DNA from: Istiophorus platypterus
Lineage: Eukaryota > Chordata > Actinopteri > Istiophoriformes > Istiophoridae
DNA: 64,000 bases
Assembly (NCBI GenBank): GCA_016859345.1
Contig: CM029129.1
Location: forward strand, 15,880,560-15,944,559
Reading direction: 5' to 3'
Shown here in pieces: positions 12,081 to 23,060 of the stretch. The position numbers were made by a program, and so were the translations under genes. Under the pieces are notes generated by a model. The model did not search any database. It was not told the origin of the DNA and worked only from the letters and a program-made list of their open reading frames with translations. Position 1 is the stretch's first letter; each line of letters starts with the position of its first letter.

Positions 12081-15000
12081 CTGTAAAAAAGGAGAGAAAG
12101 AAGAAGGGGGGGGGGGGGGAGACATATTAACTAGCTAAGAAGGTTTGAGAAGGATTAGCCTGGGTATGTATTATGACCACACTAACCACCTGTTGATTCT
12201 ACAGTGAGTAACAGTAGGCCAGTGGCATCCCTCTGGTGTTGACAGCTTCACTTCCTCAAGTCTGCACATGGACCACATGGCTCAATCCACGATTGTGAAC
12301 AGAGCTCTTTTGGCCCAGCAATCAGATGTGGTCCACATGGCCCAAATTCCTACTGTGCCCAATGTAGTAGAATCTAAACGGTCCACATTTGACTAGAGAA
12401 AATGAAAAGCTTCCTTTTTCTCATGATAACTTTTTGGCTTGGCAAGTATCAATGCCCTTCTCAATTAGGATGCGGGCAAATGAATCAGAGATGATACTGT
12501 GATTAGATAAATTTAATTTGAAAAAAGGGCAGCAAGAGATATTTGACCAGAGGAAATAATTTACTGTATGTGTTGACGCAATCAAACATTTTTTTGTCCA
12601 AGCCCAACAATGCATTAGTCTGTCTCTCAATACGCTCCGACTGCCCTACCCTGTCTGTGCTTCGCCGCCCCAGGCTCATTATATCCTAATAAGAACATAA
12701 ATCTTTGCAATGCTAAACTAATAAATGTCTTCATTTTTTAAGAAGCTAAGAAATTTCTTAAAACAACCGAGAATTGCACTTTTAAGCAAATGTTACTCAA
12801 AAAGTAGGGGGCTTTTTAAGCCACATAATTGGTGATATGGTGAGTATTTACACAGCAGGACAGTGAGTGTAGGCACGACTGAGAATAAGTTACAACAGCT
12901 TAGCTCACAGTGAAAGAACATGTCAGTCAGTGAAACAGGGTGGTTTTCTTATGTGTTTTCAATAGATTTTTGGACGGCAACGTAAACTCCATGGCACTGA
13001 GGAAAGATATATATCAAGGTTTGGATACACAGACAATACTTGAGTGTAGGATCAAGTTTGTGGTGCAGACTCTTGTGTGTTTTGATGTTTTCATGGGGTT
13101 ATTTGACCATAACAAAAATATAGACCAACACCAGACTAGTTCTTTAACCTCTAGATCTGCATGCATCACACAGCTGCAGCTTTCACACCACAGGATTATA
13201 ATTGAAGAATTTCACAGCTAATTATAATTTTCATTACACAATTGGATAAAAAACTAAATGCAATTAATTCAAGAGACTTCTATGGAAACAGAGGAATATA
13301 AAGGGCAATCTTGTAATTCCTCTTGCTTTTTCTCACTGTACTGTACTCCAGGGTGTGTCAGTACAATGTGATATCACTATTGGATGTGGCTGCAGGTGAA
13401 CTTGGGTGCACTTGTGGCCACACCCTTCATGTACTTTTAACATTACACGCCTTTTGCCTCGTCAATGTATTTCCCACCAGAGGCAAGAGGAGAGGCTCAG
13501 ATTAATGTGACGTTATCTGTCTACATATTCACAACAAGGATACAATTGATTAAAAACCGCAGCCATCTAAAATAGTGTGTAGCCATTATAAAGGTTCAAG
13601 ACTATGAGGCAAACAACCTCTATACCATCAGCTCGGATGGATCATTTATTACTGTGGTGCAAAAACCCGGATGAGATGCTATCTTAGTGACTGACAGCGC
13701 TCACCGTTCAAGCCGCTGATTTTCTTTTAGCAAGCATTAAAGCAAATTCTACAGTTATTTTTTTGTTGATCCATTTTGGTTCTTAAACAGATTTAAAAAT
13801 GGCTCCTGATGAGTCAGCTGGACCATAAAAACATGCTTAGCTATTGTCATAAAGGGGAAGATGCCTAAGAGGGGACTTAAGACTCTTTCACATCAATATT
13901 CTCACATGAACACACACAATACTATGTATCCCCTGTATACACATTATGAGCACCATGCTGAAATTTCACTCGGTTCATTGATATTTGCAATGAAACGTAA
14001 CCAATGCAACTTCTGCTTTCTACACTGCATGCGGCTGACTGGCGCCAGTATGAAACTCGCATTCAAATACACACGCGCAGTGATGTCACCATGCAGTAGT
14101 GTGTGCAGCAGCTGGACAATTCACTGTGGATAAGCAGCATGCAGCTACAAGGTAGAATTATCTACCCCTTCTGTTGGAAAGACTTTTATTCAAAGCTGAC
14201 TTCTTTGGCAAAAGGCAGTAGAAATATAATGCAAGTTCCAGAATTGGCTTAAAAAAGTGAAAACACTTTTAAATGTCCATGCCAAAATGATTGTTACAAG
14301 CCAAGCTGAACGGTTATGAGTTTATCCTGCTGGGCTACACATTAACATCAGCAGGCAGCCTATTCGATACACTGTTATAATACCTACACATTACACATCA
14401 ATTACTCAGGTTGGCCATCTAAATAAACAGAGAGCGGGGTGGTATACTAAATTACTGACATCTGTTTAACAAAAAACACCAAAAAAACCCTAACAAACCT
14501 TGTGCAAACCTGCATGAGATTGGAAACCCTGTGATCAAGATACAATCAAAACTATTTCAATTCATTTGTGCAAGTTTATGCATATAAAATGAAATTTTGA
14601 GAAATCTAATATTAAAATTTGGAGTATAGGGTTATTATGTCAGCATTAACACCATATGACTTTGACGTGGTCTCATTTGTTTTATACATTATTTGTGGAC
14701 ATTTGTGCCGGCAATTCAAACGCCTGTGCTTCATTATATCTTAAGTTGTCACAATGTATGTATCTCTTTCGAATGCCTTTTAGAAGCTCCCACAAACATG
14801 CACAAATGAAGTGCAAGTGAATGTGTCACCACTTTGGAGTCGTTCGGACGTTAATGGGGTGTTGAGGAATATGCTTAAAAAGTTAATGTTCAATTATCAA
14901 CAATTTTGTGGATTTTTTTTATTTCCTGCGGAAACAAATAAAATCTGCGTTGAGGCATTTCATTCTTTGACATTTATTACTATTGCTACCAGAGTCTTTC

Positions 15001-15653
15001 GAGTGTCTTAACGATTCTAAGGTCTCTCTAAGCTATTCCTCCACCGACAAGGGCATAACACCACTGCTGAAAAAAATTCTAGGACAACACTACAATATCA
15101 TAGTGTGCTGTGCAAGGCACCCCCTAACTCACTTTGGGACTGCAGTGGCACACTTTATGGTCCATTTTACATTATGTTACTATGTCAGTTCAGCAGAAGT
15201 AGCCTGGACCACAGTGCAGCAGTGTCTTGCTTTTAGCACATACAGTACTTGTGTGACAGAGCCTGAGGAGTGTCACATGAATCTCATCTTTAGTATCAAC
15301 ACATTCTTTTGAGTTCAGACTGGGACATAATCAATCTAATGGACAAAATTAATTAGAGGATGTCCCATAACATCATGTTAAGCGCGCATTGTCATTTTCT
15401 AGGTGTCACACAAACAGAAGTCCCATGAAATTCAAAATGTCACGATTAACTACGATCAAAACTGATGTGCAAGATGAGTCACTAACCCAGCGAAGGACAA
15501 CAACTGCTGCTGGGATCATGTAACATTGTGGCAAACAGACCGATGGCAGTGATTTAAAAGGTTCGTCACTAAATGTTATCTGCCAGTTCAAAGGATTCAT
15601 CCTTTTCACAAACTTTGGTTATCTCGATCGCTGTTAACAGGAAGTCAACAGAA

Positions 15654-15689
15654 TTTTTTTTTTTTTTTTTTTTTTGGGGGGGGGGGGGG
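15654..15689. repeat. T22-G14 homopolymer junction
   Basis: A 22-nt T run passes directly into a 14-nt G run. Lengths may be affected by sequencing error. Confidence 0.85.
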
Positions 15690-18049
15690 TCAGCAATCGG
15701 AGATATCAGTTACCTTTATACTGTTGTCATGACTTATAGTAACACAGCAGTATTGGAATTGTAAAAGGCTTCTTCAGATCCTGGCCTACTTGAGAAATTC
15801 AGGGCACACTGAAGCTGCTATACAATTTGCAAGTGTGGAAAAAAAGAGATGCATACCCCCCCAAAAAAAAAAAACAACACATATGCAAGGGTGCAGACTC
15901 TTTTTCCAGACTTCTAGTCATTAACTTGCTACCCAACTGACATGAAATCGGTGCTGTACCTCACCTACAGTTGAACTATTTTCAACTTTTTCAGCTAGCA
16001 AGCTCTGCAAATTTTCCAGCAATCCCCTGGGAGGTACTTTCCTCCACAGAAAATTGTAAAGTTTCTAGGCTTGTCTTATTAAAGTGTGTGTGCCCCTCCC
16101 GGATCACTAAATTATAACATAGTCCTTCATCCCCACTGTATAAATGAGGTGGAAGACACATGCATTGGTCACTCCTAGTGTAATAGCGTAACTCATTATA
16201 GATCAGATCTACACAGCTATTGCTCTGTTAAGGATGGCAAAGCAGAGGATACAATAAATAACTGCATGGAAGCCCTGTAATGTGCTCGGTTTTTTTTTTT
16301 TCATTTTCTTGGGACTTTGCACTGTATTCTGAATTGACACAGAGATCATCACTATGAATGATACAATAAATACTTCACTTATTCTGCCTATTTCACTCTC
16401 CAGCAACCCTAAGTCTATTGTACACACACACAAACATACACAGTGAAAAGTTTCTGCATGACTGCAAAAAAACATCATGGCTAAAACAAGAACTTATACA
16501 AAGTCGACTGCACTGAAAAAAATGCCCTTTGGGACAATTAACATTGTTACTCATCTTTGAAACATCATTTGTTTAATGCAGCTGTTTGAACTAAAGGGCT
16601 TTCCAAGATACTGCTGATGCCGTGTAAATACCATGTCGAAATAATACTGTAATGTTTGTATTTTTATTTCCTACATCCTAGAAATTTAATGACATAATAG
16701 CATATTATGTTTTATATAAAAAATATGTTTAAAATGGTAGTCAAGATTCTCATTTAAAGCTAAAATATTTTAGTAGCAGTGTGCAGTGAGTGAACCACTG
16801 CAGTGTAAAGCATAGGTAGCAACAAACAATGGCAACCCATGAAGAATGACAGTAAATGACTGGCTATGTTCATATAGTCAGTTATTAACGCTGTGCCTGT
16901 ATCATCACAATCTGATATAAACAGGAAAACAGTGCCTAAAAATAACATCCATTTCTGCCCTAAGACTAAAACCAAACTAGAATCACAATTTAAAGTGGTG
17001 AGAGTGCTCAGCACCTATTTACCAACTCTGAAGATGTAGGAAAGGGTGAGAGACCATATAGAAGACCAATATGTGCTTTTCATTGTTTGTCGGACAAGGG
17101 TTTGTGGTCCGTTCACCAAATTACTATGTGTATCTCTGTGCAGCGGTCATAGCTCTGTATTGTTTCAGAATGAAAGGCATGCTATAAACTCCAGGTTTGT
17201 GACTCTCATGAGATGTGCCGGCCTTGATTTCAGTTCCGTGCAGTTATAGTACCCACAAAGCATTGTAAAGAAAATACCTTTTTAAATCTTTATTTATGTC
17301 TGAGCTATGACTTGCAACAGCTGCTTATATGCGACAAGCTGTCCATAATGTTGGCTTTCAGACCTCTGTAGCCTCAGCAACAGTGAGTCAGTTCATATCT
17401 ATTTTCCTTTATCATGCAGTGCTTTTGCATTATTTCACCCTCTCCTGTATGCTCACAGGGGAGTGACAACTGGGCCCAATACAGCAGACTAATAATATGT
17501 ACTATGAGTACCTGCAAACAATGAATCTGGGACATCAAGCAAATGATTAGCTCAGCTTTATGTTGCTGCTCAACAGCAGTGCCCTATGTTTATAGTAGCT
17601 GAAGCTATATAAATACTGCAATCAATGTGGCCAAACAGTTGTCTGTGTATGTACTGTACTTTAACACAGTATTGTAAAACTAAAGTAGGTTACACTGAGA
17701 CTCACGTTTCTCTAGACATTTGTCAAAATCACAAAGAGAATCGCCCTTTGAAATTCAAGCATAATTACATTCCACATAGCCTGGAAATTAATCTGCAGGG
17801 TTGGCAACGTGACGACAAGATGGCAGCCTGGGGGCTGCCAGTTGCAGTCATCACTGATATCACAGGAAGTCATTGCAAACAACAGCGTAAACAGCCATCT
17901 GTGGTGTCAAAAGTGCCAGCTGATTCCCACTGATATCCTCTCTCCCTTATCCTGCCCTGATCCGTCAACAAGGAGCTGGAAGCCCCCATCGGCACTGGTT
18001 GGTGAGGCCTCTGGCTGGGTTTGTAGCTAATACTGATATCTTGGGCTGC

Positions 18050-18122
18050 AACAGTGTAGTGTTTAGCGCTATCAACTCAGAGCAGGGAGGTCAGGAGTCT
18101 TAAATCTCACCAGGGCCTTTCA
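18050..18122 (+). repeat. Diverged tRNA-derived SINE-like fragment
   Basis: The order of words CAGTGTAGTGTTTAGCGCT, then AACTCAGAGCAGGGAGGTC, then TTAAATCTCACCAGGGCCTT follows a common fish repeat with tRNA-like box A and box B regions. The box B part (GGAGTCTTAAATC) is degenerate. No intact tRNA fold is likely, and the usual downstream body is not seen. Confidence 0.45.
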
Positions 18123-20054
18123 ATTCAGCAAAGAATATTTGTTACTTAATCTGACTGGCTGCCAATTAAGAAAAACAAGCAATTACTTGTATATGCAAAG
18201 CTATTATCAGCAAATGTTTGGTATATTTGCTGTATAATTAACCAAAACCATTGTAATGAAATCTGATAATCTGATCACTAAAATCTTTCATTCTCAAGCA
18301 TATACGAGTAAAAGTAACTATAAAGTAAAATATAAGATTCCAGTCTGTTTATCTGTTCCTTTATATAAGAACACGCAGGGAATTACAACTCATTTAAATC
18401 ATTTGAAAAATGAAAAATAAAGAGGCAAGCATCACTGCAAGCAATCAAGTACTTTTCCCCAAAAAACAGTACTTGTCGGTGTGCAGTTAAAAAGTAAATC
18501 GTGCAGAAACAGAGAATGTGATTGATGATTGATGATATTATGTTTATTTACCGGCATAACCCAATATTTATGATCTTAGACTCAAATGTGCTCACTTGAT
18601 ATAGATTTGTTATTTAAGGCTGTTGATGGGGCTTCTATCGAGAAATGAAAGGTGATACTCCTGAACTAAAACGTACAGTAATCTGTGTGTAAGACATAAT
18701 CTCCCAAGGGTTTATTATTCCACGTTCACAGCCATCAGCTACACATTTTGTGGTTTCTTTTCTACTTATTCCATTCTCTGAAGTTCAGCAACAACTGAAA
18801 TCTATGGCCTGAATATTGTGCTTTTGATGTGTAATGTGCGTCTCACTCGTTGGTTAAACAATTGCAAATTGTAATTGTCCAGTGGGGATTTGGAATTTTT
18901 ATGGCAAAATTAAGGATTGTAGCAACAATAAGCACATTGTGGATATTAGTCTAGCAGTAGCATGAGACTTAAAAAACAAACCACTCCGCTCCACCCTTCC
19001 TCCCTCTCTTTGCTCCATTATGATCCTCCCAGCTCTCATCTACGTACTCGTTGCGCTCTCTGTCTGAGTCTAACGCAGGAATAAGGAGCATGATTGAGTC
19101 TTGGTCACACAAGCCTTTGACAGCAATTTTCAAGTTAAAGATATGCTTTGGAGCATATTTCAACAAAAAATTTTACAAAAAAAAGGTTACATACTTAAGC
19201 TTTAAGTTATGTTTGATAAAATTCTCAGACCTTTTGAGCTAAGTAAAGCATCTGAAAACCAACGAGATTATCTGAAAAATGCACAGTCGTGAAGCTGAAA
19301 ACAGGGCTGCTGCTTTTAGCATAAAAGAAGTTGAACTTTGGAGGAACGTTGTTTTCAAAGCATGTGGTGTTACTTTAGACTACGATTTAAAGTTAAAATA
19401 AATTGATCCTTCCAGTGGGAACATTTTAAAAGCACTGCCAATAAACTTGATATTAGATAAAACACAGTAGCCTTAGGATACTTAATAGAGGGGACTTTAT
19501 GAAAATTCTTGGTTTAGCATGTCTGACACTGCTTAAACAGACACCAGGCCATGGCCTACAATTATCAGCTGAAACAGTGAAACACAACCAGTAAATAAAA
19601 CACATGAACAAAAAAAAAAACAAAACAAAAAAACGAACAAACAAACAAACAAAAAAAAAAAAAACTGGAGGGGTGATTTTTGACATCAGTTCTCAGGAGA
19701 TTACTGTGAGTCAAGTGCAAAAGAATAGGCCTGATTAGTGACAGGGCGTGACTGCAATTATTGGCTCAGCCAACTGTTAGGATGATGAGGCAGAGCATTC
19801 CAAGCAGAAATTGAAGAGCGAAAAAAAAAAAAAAAAATTACTTACAGGCAATTTACGCTGATCAGAACATTGGCATGCAATAACAGATAGTTGGCAGAGG
19901 AGCCTATACATGTGTCTAGGCAGGGTGAGCATATTTTAGTGCTGAAGGAATACAGGGGCATGGGCAAATCAATAGTTTTACCATCATCATCATCATCATC
20001 ATTACAATTATGATTATTATCAATATTATTGTTATTGAAAGTGCATTTATTTAC

Positions 20055-20081
20055 CATCTGTGTTTTGTCGTGCTCTCCATC
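20055..20081 (-). CDS. nr3c1: nr3c1 27-nt microexon: nine-residue GR1 insert between the zinc fingers
   Basis: Between exons 3 and 4, in the sense direction, lies AAG| then exactly 27 nt then |GTAAAT. Spliced in phase 1 between the two exons, it adds nine residues, reading VEG-WRARQNTD-G-QHNY across the junctions. From memory this is the insert described between the two zinc fingers of teleost GR1 (rainbow trout GR1 and cichlid GR1 splice forms) and absent from GR2 and from tetrapod GR. Length divisible by three, an exact phase match on both sides and a good donor (ATG|GTAAAT) support it. The acceptor has only a short broken pyrimidine tract, consistent with alternative inclusion. The insert lies after the first finger's recognition helix and lengthens the inter-finger linker. 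It is too short for ordinary ORF finding. Confidence 0.9.
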
Positions 20082-21760
20082 CTTCACCATAGAGACAACG
20101 ACCGGAGAATGGAGAGGGGGGAGAAAAACAAAAATAACAGATCTCAGTGCTACTGTAGGCAGCTCTTTTCAAAATAAAATGCACACTTTGTTTGAGTGCT
20201 TGGAAATTACGCCAGCACCACAGGTTGAAAAGCTGTATAGCCTAGATAACAGTCAGCAATCATACAACTCTAGAAATGAACTGTAGCAGCTCATATCAAG
20301 TGTGTATACTCACAAATTTACAGTTTCTATGTCATTGTTTTTAAATATTTTTTTCTAAAGGAATAGTAGCCTGAAACGAATGTTTAATTGTAAGCAGGAA
20401 ACTAAAAATATCCCCAAGGTTCACAATATTAACCACCAGCCATGTTTTAGTCCTGAAAGGTTGCAGAAGTCAAACAATCCATGTTCACACCATCACCTTC
20501 CGTTAAAAGTAATGATTTCTCGACAGTAAGTCTGGTCTTTAACTGTATTATTTCACTATCGATGTTAGTTACAGATACAGAAGAAACAGAGATGATGTAT
20601 GTAGGAACTGAATGAAAGAAAAAGGACAAGGCTGTCAGTCTTTTAACAAGGACATGAAAAAAAGGTAGTTTGGGTGATATCTGCATTTCATACCAGTGCT
20701 CGATCAATAATTTAAAGCGGTATAGTTACTGCTGACCTAGTCATTACCTGTACATTATTGATAAGTTTACAGTGGGGTCCAAAAGTCTGAGACCAATTTC
20801 CAAATCACTTGAATGGGAATTTGGTCCCAGAATTTTGGATCCCAATGCATTTGCGATAATCCATAAGAAAGAGAAGCAGAGGGCGATGAAATTCATTGCA
20901 GAAAGCCTTTAACACAAATTACTTTCTGCATGATGCACTCCTGCCCATTCCAAGATTTTGTCAAGGCAGTTAGTTTCAAGACAAATGTCTTGACACACAA
21001 ACTTCCCGCCTGCGACAAGAAACGAATACTGTCTTACAATGTATCGAATGTTTGTGAAGTAAAGCAGAGGAATGGCTGTGTTACAAGCTTAATATAATAG
21101 TAGTGCTCTAGAAGGCAGTATCATGTTAAATGGAAGGGTATCACAGTAGTGATATTTTTAGACTAAGCTTTTTCTTCTGAAATTCTCTGTTATCCATCCA
21201 AACTTACTCATAAGTAATCTCTGCCTGGATACAGGACAAACAGGAAAGGCAAGAGAAGAGAAGGTGGTGACATGCAAGGTCAGGACTAAGAATCAAAACC
21301 CAGGAAAATACAACTACATGATGTGTGTCTACTGAAGCTTGACAAAAACCCTACTATTCCACTCCGACCTTGGATTATTAGACATAATTTAATTTCCTGC
21401 TGGCTACAAAAACTGAAAAAGCGGAGATGTTTGATTCTTGTGCAAGCGCTTTGAGACCTGACCTTATGCAATTCATATGAATGAAATCTTTGGGACAAAA
21501 ATGTAATGGTTATTGCTGGTATTGCGTGCACATGTGCAAGGTTAAGGATGTATAATATGGGATATATGGAGATGAATATGCAAGTCTGATTATAATCTGA
21601 TGTAAACGTGGCAAAAGTTCATGGGTTCATAGGTTTTAAAAGAAAAGACATTTTTCGTTTACATACTTACATACTGGACTTGTGCAAATACTAGTATCTG
21701 TCATAATAAGGTGTCGTGTCTGAGTGAGCGAGGGTGTGGATGAAGATAAGAGAAACCAAC
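20082..21760 (-). other. nr3c1: Intron between exon 3 and the GR1 microexon
   Basis: 1.68 kb of AT-rich sequence without other coding segments. It has a weak GTTGGT donor and a weak acceptor (GTCTCTATGGTGAAG) and contains one hairpin element remnant at 20769-20849. Confidence 0.85.
20769..20849. mobile_element. Hairpin remnant of a mariner/Tc1-type element
   Basis: CAGTGGGGTCCAAAAGTCTG starts the left arm at 20770. The right arm GGTCCCAGAATTTTGGATCCCA (20823-20844) is its imperfect inverse. The unit follows a TTA, compatible with TA target sites. The interior is only about 28 nt, as in a MITE or a pair of collapsed ends. The arm resembles a terminal repeat seen in fish mariner-like elements. 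Confidence 0.6.
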
Positions 21761-21930
21761 CTTCGACGGCCCTCTTGAAGAACACCTTGCAGCTGCCGCA
21801 GGTTACAACGCCGTAGTGGCATCCTGAGGCCTCGTCTGAACACACTAAACAGATCTTATGGGTCTGCCCACTGGGCTTCGATTGGCTTGGCAATGCAGAA
21901 CTGCTAGTCTCTCCTGTTCTGGGGGACGAG
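21761..21930 (-). CDS. nr3c1: nr3c1 exon 3: first zinc finger of the DNA-binding domain
   Basis: This 170-nt exon follows a TTCCAG acceptor and enters in phase 2, completing the Ser codon begun in exon 2; it leaves in phase 1. It encodes residues 442-498 plus one base: a Ser/Pro/Thr-rich linker, then the first C4 zinc finger with C469, C472, C486 and C489 as the zinc ligands. The P-box reads CGSCKV, the GR/MR/AR/PR type that selects AGAACA half-sites. It ends in FFKRAVE-G, where the recognition helix finishes. The length is the mammalian exon 3 length I recall (167 nt) plus one codon. The donor is GAAG|GTTGGT, with T at +3, which is weak. Reading past it gives no GR sequence, so the junction is placed confidently by homology. 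Confidence 0.97.
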
Positions 21931-22739
21931 CTGGAATGCATAAGACAGAGAGAGAGAGAAGGGAGAGAGAGATTATGTGAAGACGGGTGATCTTGATGCA
22001 AATATGCAGACATTTGTAACAAACTTAAGGCAGGGGGCAGAAGGTTGGTTTATGGGTATAGAAAGCCTTAATGACATGTTGTAAAGCTGTTCAGAGACAC
22101 TTAAACCACCTGGACACATGCAGGCATTTGAGGAAAATATCTAAACTAAAACTGATAAACATTCTTATTGTGCTGCTGCTTGTGCTACAGTCTTTTCAAT
22201 AATACAGCACAAAGCTGCAAACTAAACAGTTTGAGTTTGACTTCAAGAAGTACTAATTTCAATATGACCGACTGGGAGATGTTCTCAAATAAAGCTCTCT
22301 GACTTAAATATGATATACTTGCTGGTTTATTCATTTTGATGAGCTCACTGAACATTTTTTCATCAAAGCTTGCTGTGTAAGCAACCAGAGAGCCAATTTG
22401 ACAATGGAACTTCCAGGTTCTTCCCTGGAACAGAGCCTTTATCAACAGTATGTTTGTGTGGCTGCTTCATATTTTTAGAAAAAAAATTTAGTTTTTTTTG
22501 AGAAACAAATTACTGCGGTTGTTCATTTTTTTTTATGGTTTTCATTGGGATTTAACAAACATCATTTCCCATAAGCCCTATAAATTTTGGGGCTGAACGC
22601 CATGGTCGACGCAAGAGGCAAGTCCATGAGGCAAGTCCAGCAGAGATTACAAATAGAAAGTTTAAAAAAAAATATACATGGAAAGTAATCCACAGGAACA
22701 CACTTTCTTTTTTTCAGACCCTTGAAGGAAATGCTGAAT

Positions 22740-23060
22740 GAGAGATTATATTGAGTTACTGAGGCAGGGGCAACAGAGGCTGGCCCAGATGTGACGTCAT
22801 GACTCCAGCTCCCTGCAAGCTGAACCTAGTGAATCACTATCACCGGTGACAGCTCCTCAGTGCGGTAACTGGGCTCTAAATCTCACTCCGAGCTTCCTAT
22901 TGTGTTACAATGCAAATTAAAGCCCTGTTTAAACCTCTTGAGAAACTTGCATGCAAACACAGGGCTGTTATTATCCCTGTCTGTCTATAATTACGCTTAA
23001 AGTAACTGACACACCTGCGCTGCAGTGCGAAGCTTAACCGAGCACCAAAACCAATTTGTC
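22740..23060. promoter_or_regulatory. Candidate enhancer-like element near exon 3 (CRE and octamer words)
   Basis: A perfect cAMP response element TGACGTCA lies at 22792-22799 and an octamer ATGCAAAT at 22910-22917. The sequence between and after them has few homopolymer runs and a higher GC content than the surrounding intron. It sits about 0.8-1.1 kb upstream (sense direction) of exon 3. CREB-type input to NR3C1 is known in mammals, but activity here is inference. Confidence 0.3.

Larger units (their letters stand above)
12081..20054 (-). other. nr3c1: Intron between the GR1 microexon and exon 4
   Basis: About 8 kb. Named contents are a short (ATC)n tract at 19980-20002, poly-A/A-rich stretches near 19609-19664 and 19820, a T22-G14 homopolymer junction at 15654-15689, a poly-G run near 12106-12119, and a tRNA-SINE-like fragment at 18050-18122. 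No coding segment was recognised in either strand. Confidence 0.85.
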
